This document shows positions 4,805-6,254 of a stretch of 6,254 nucleotides of DNA, piece by piece. Position numbers and translations under genes: made by a program. The notes under the pieces were generated by a model. It saw only the letters and a program-made list of their open reading frames with translations. It was not told the DNA's origin and ran no database searches. The first letter of the stretch is position 1, and every line of letters begins with the position of its first letter. The stretch spans positions 1 through 6,254 of the forward strand of contig JAEOTG010000020.1 of assembly GCA_016839985.1 (NCBI GenBank), read 5' to 3'. The DNA comes from Candidatus Heimdallarchaeota archaeon. GTDB lineage: Archaea > Asgardarchaeota > Heimdallarchaeia > Heimdallarchaeales > Heimdallarchaeaceae.

Positions 4805-6254
4805 ATGAAACGATTCCCTTACTTCAAATCAGCTATGATTAGCATGGGTCTTTTTTCGAGTAGTGTTGCTTGGTCTGCTTATTCTGTTTATGTTCCACTT
4901 TTCGCTAGACAGAACCTTATTGCTATTATGGGTCAGCAACCAATCATCAACACTCTTGTTGGTATAATCATGATCCTTGATAATATTGCTGCACTTTTCA
5001 TCCAACCTTATATTGGAGAATTAAGTGATAGAACCTGGATACCGAAGTTAGGGAGACGAATGCCTTTCGTTATAATAGGTATCCCCTTAGCAGCTACTTT
5101 CTTTGGATTGATAGGAACGTTTCATGATGTAATGTACCTGTTTATAATTGCAATTATTGGATTCAATGTGAGTATGGCTTTCTATAAAACTCCTGTAATG
5201 AGTTTATTACCAGATCACCTTCCTAAAGAATATAGAAGTCAAGGTTCAGGTGTATTGAATGTTGCGACTGGAGCTGCAAACTTGACAGGTTTATTAGTGT
5301 CTTCTTATTTCTACAAAAATCATACTCCAGCATTAGCTTTTTGGGTTTTAGGTGCAATAATGGTTTTCTGTCTCATTCTACTTGTAGTGAATGTAAGAGA
5401 AAAGAAGGGAACTGAATATGTGAAGCAGGAAGAAAAAGTTAAGATCTTAAAATCACTTAAAATAATGTTTTCTGAAACAGATAGAACTGTTATTCTTATG
5501 CTTGTTGCTATTTTTTTCTTAAATTCAGGTTATTATGTTGGTGAAACATTTCTCAGTAGTTACGTTTCTGTTGTACTCGGTTTCTCTGATTATGCTGCAG
5601 CTGTTATGTTAGGAGTGTTTATGGGATTTGTTATACTTTCAGCAATTCCAGCGGGTTTTCTTGGCAGAAGAATAGGACCTATAAATGCAACTCTCATTGG
5701 TATTGGAGGTTTTATTGTTGGAATAACTCCAGTCACTTGGATTAGCATAAGAAACACAGAACTCATGAAGAAACTTCTTACATTAAACTACCTCGTTCTA
5801 AGCTGGGAAGCTGTCTTATACTCACTCATTATTGCTGTAGTGGGTTTTTGTTATATCCTAGCATCAATAAATGTAATTGTAGTAATCTGGGATTTAGCAC
5901 CGCGGAAGAGAGTTGCAACATATACGGGGTATTTCTATGTTTTCACCTCCCTATCTGCAATTGTCAGTCCATTCTTAGCTGGCTTAATCTTTGATTTAGT
6001 TGGTTTTATTCGAAAAGGAACGGGATTAAAAACACTCTTTGTATATGTTTCTGCTGCTTTTGTAATAGCTCTATTATTTGTCACAAGAGTGAAAACTCAC
6101 TTCAATAAAGAATGGAAGAAAGATCTTGAGAGAAGAGAGATTATAAAAGAAGAAAGAAGAGAGATGAGAAAAAGAACTATGTTACTTGAGACCTTATTAT
6201 TTGGACAGATTCTAAGAATCAGAGCAACAAGGAAACTAAAGAGAATGCAAAAGG
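4805..6254 (+). CDS. MFS transporter, GPH/SLC45-like (3' partial)
   Basis: The frame from the ATG at 4805 is open to the window end (483 codons), so the stop lies beyond. Twelve hydrophobic segments can be placed, at roughly residues 9-31, 46-69, 87-106, 109-128, 151-168, 176-196, 227-247, 263-285, 293-313, 336-358, 372-399 and 408-427, making it a polytopic cytoplasmic-membrane protein. The loop after TM2 carries GELSDRT...LGRRMPF (71-88), the MFS A-motif in the form seen in sugar/cation symporters of the GPH and SLC45 types. DHLPKEYRSQGSG (137-149), between TM4 and TM5, also matches that group. The central cytoplasmic loop (197-225) is charged, as is usual. Proton- or cation-coupled uptake of a sugar or glycoside is a reasonable family-based guess, but the substrate is not determined. 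After TM12 there is an unusually long tail rich in K, R and E (428 to the window end). The start is supported by TM1 beginning a few residues later; no Shine-Dalgarno motif is present. Confidence 0.9.
   Translation, partial: MKRFPYFKSAMISMGLFSSSVAWSAYSVYVPLFARQNLIAIMGQQPIINTLVGIIMILDNIAALFIQPYIGELSDRTWIPKLGRRMPFVIIGIPLAATFFGLIGTFHDVMYLFIIAIIGFNVSMAFYKTPVMSLLPDHLPKEYRSQGSGVLNVATGAANLTGLLVSSYFYKNHTPALAFWVLGAIMVFCLILLVVNVREKKGTEYVKQEEKVKILKSLKIMFSETDRTVILMLVAIFFLNSGYYVGETFLSSYVSVVLGFSDYAAAVMLGVFMGFVILSAIPAGFLGRRIGPINATLIGIGGFIVGITPVTWISIRNTELMKKLLTLNYLVLSWEAVLYSLIIAVVGFCYILASINVIVVIWDLAPRKRVATYTGYFYVFTSLSAIVSPFLAGLIFDLVGFIRKGTGLKTLFVYVSAAFVIALLFVTRVKTHFNKEWKKDLERREIIKEERREMRKRTMLLETLLFGQILRIRATRKLKRMQK

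Overview
This window is AT-rich, and every gene in it reads on the + strand. It looks archaeal, possibly from the Asgard group. The group assignment is an impression from codon use and gene types, not something the sequence proves. The best evidence for an archaeon is the way genes start. The one tightly coupled downstream gene has a strong Shine-Dalgarno motif (GGAGGG, 6 nt before its ATG). The three genes that follow intergenic gaps have no Shine-Dalgarno motif. They are preceded instead by BRE/TATA-like elements, two of them close to an RCTAAA-N-(T/A-rich TATA box) pattern. Two of the three (2981 and 4805) have those elements at distances fitting leaderless or near-leaderless transcripts. 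Arginine is mostly written as AGA.

Layout. (1) Positions 2-1831: the C-terminal ~600 residues of a divergent UvrA-family tandem ABC ATPase, with its start outside the window. (2) Positions 1828-2916: an alpha/alpha-toroid protein of the terpenoid-cyclase/prenyltransferase superfamily, overlapping gene 1 by an ATGA junction. (3) Positions 2981-3445: a small FMN-binding split-barrel protein (pyridoxamine 5'-phosphate oxidase family), apparently with its own promoter. (4) Positions 3529-4731: a class-III PLP-dependent aminotransferase, noticeably more AT-rich than its neighbours in hand-sampled lines. A perfect 11-bp inverted repeat lies in front of it, around the predicted transcription start. 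(5) Positions 4805-6254 and beyond: a 12-TM MFS transporter resembling the sugar/cation symporter (GPH/SLC45-like) group, with a long charged C-terminal tail cut off by the window end.

How they may work together. Only genes 1 and 2 are clearly one translation-coupled unit. The UvrA-like protein keeps both ATPase signatures visible here and a complete C-terminal zinc module. It lacks the IGRTPRSNPATYTG and GRFSFN blocks that are nearly invariant in repair UvrA, so it is better viewed as a paralogue with an unknown job. Its coupling to a toroid protein without an obvious cyclase acid motif is the most interesting combination here. The flavoprotein, aminotransferase and transporter look like separate transcription units, and no shared pathway can be read from the sequence. 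All intergenic gaps are under 100 bp. I saw no tRNA, rRNA, CRISPR array, insertion sequence or long repeat.
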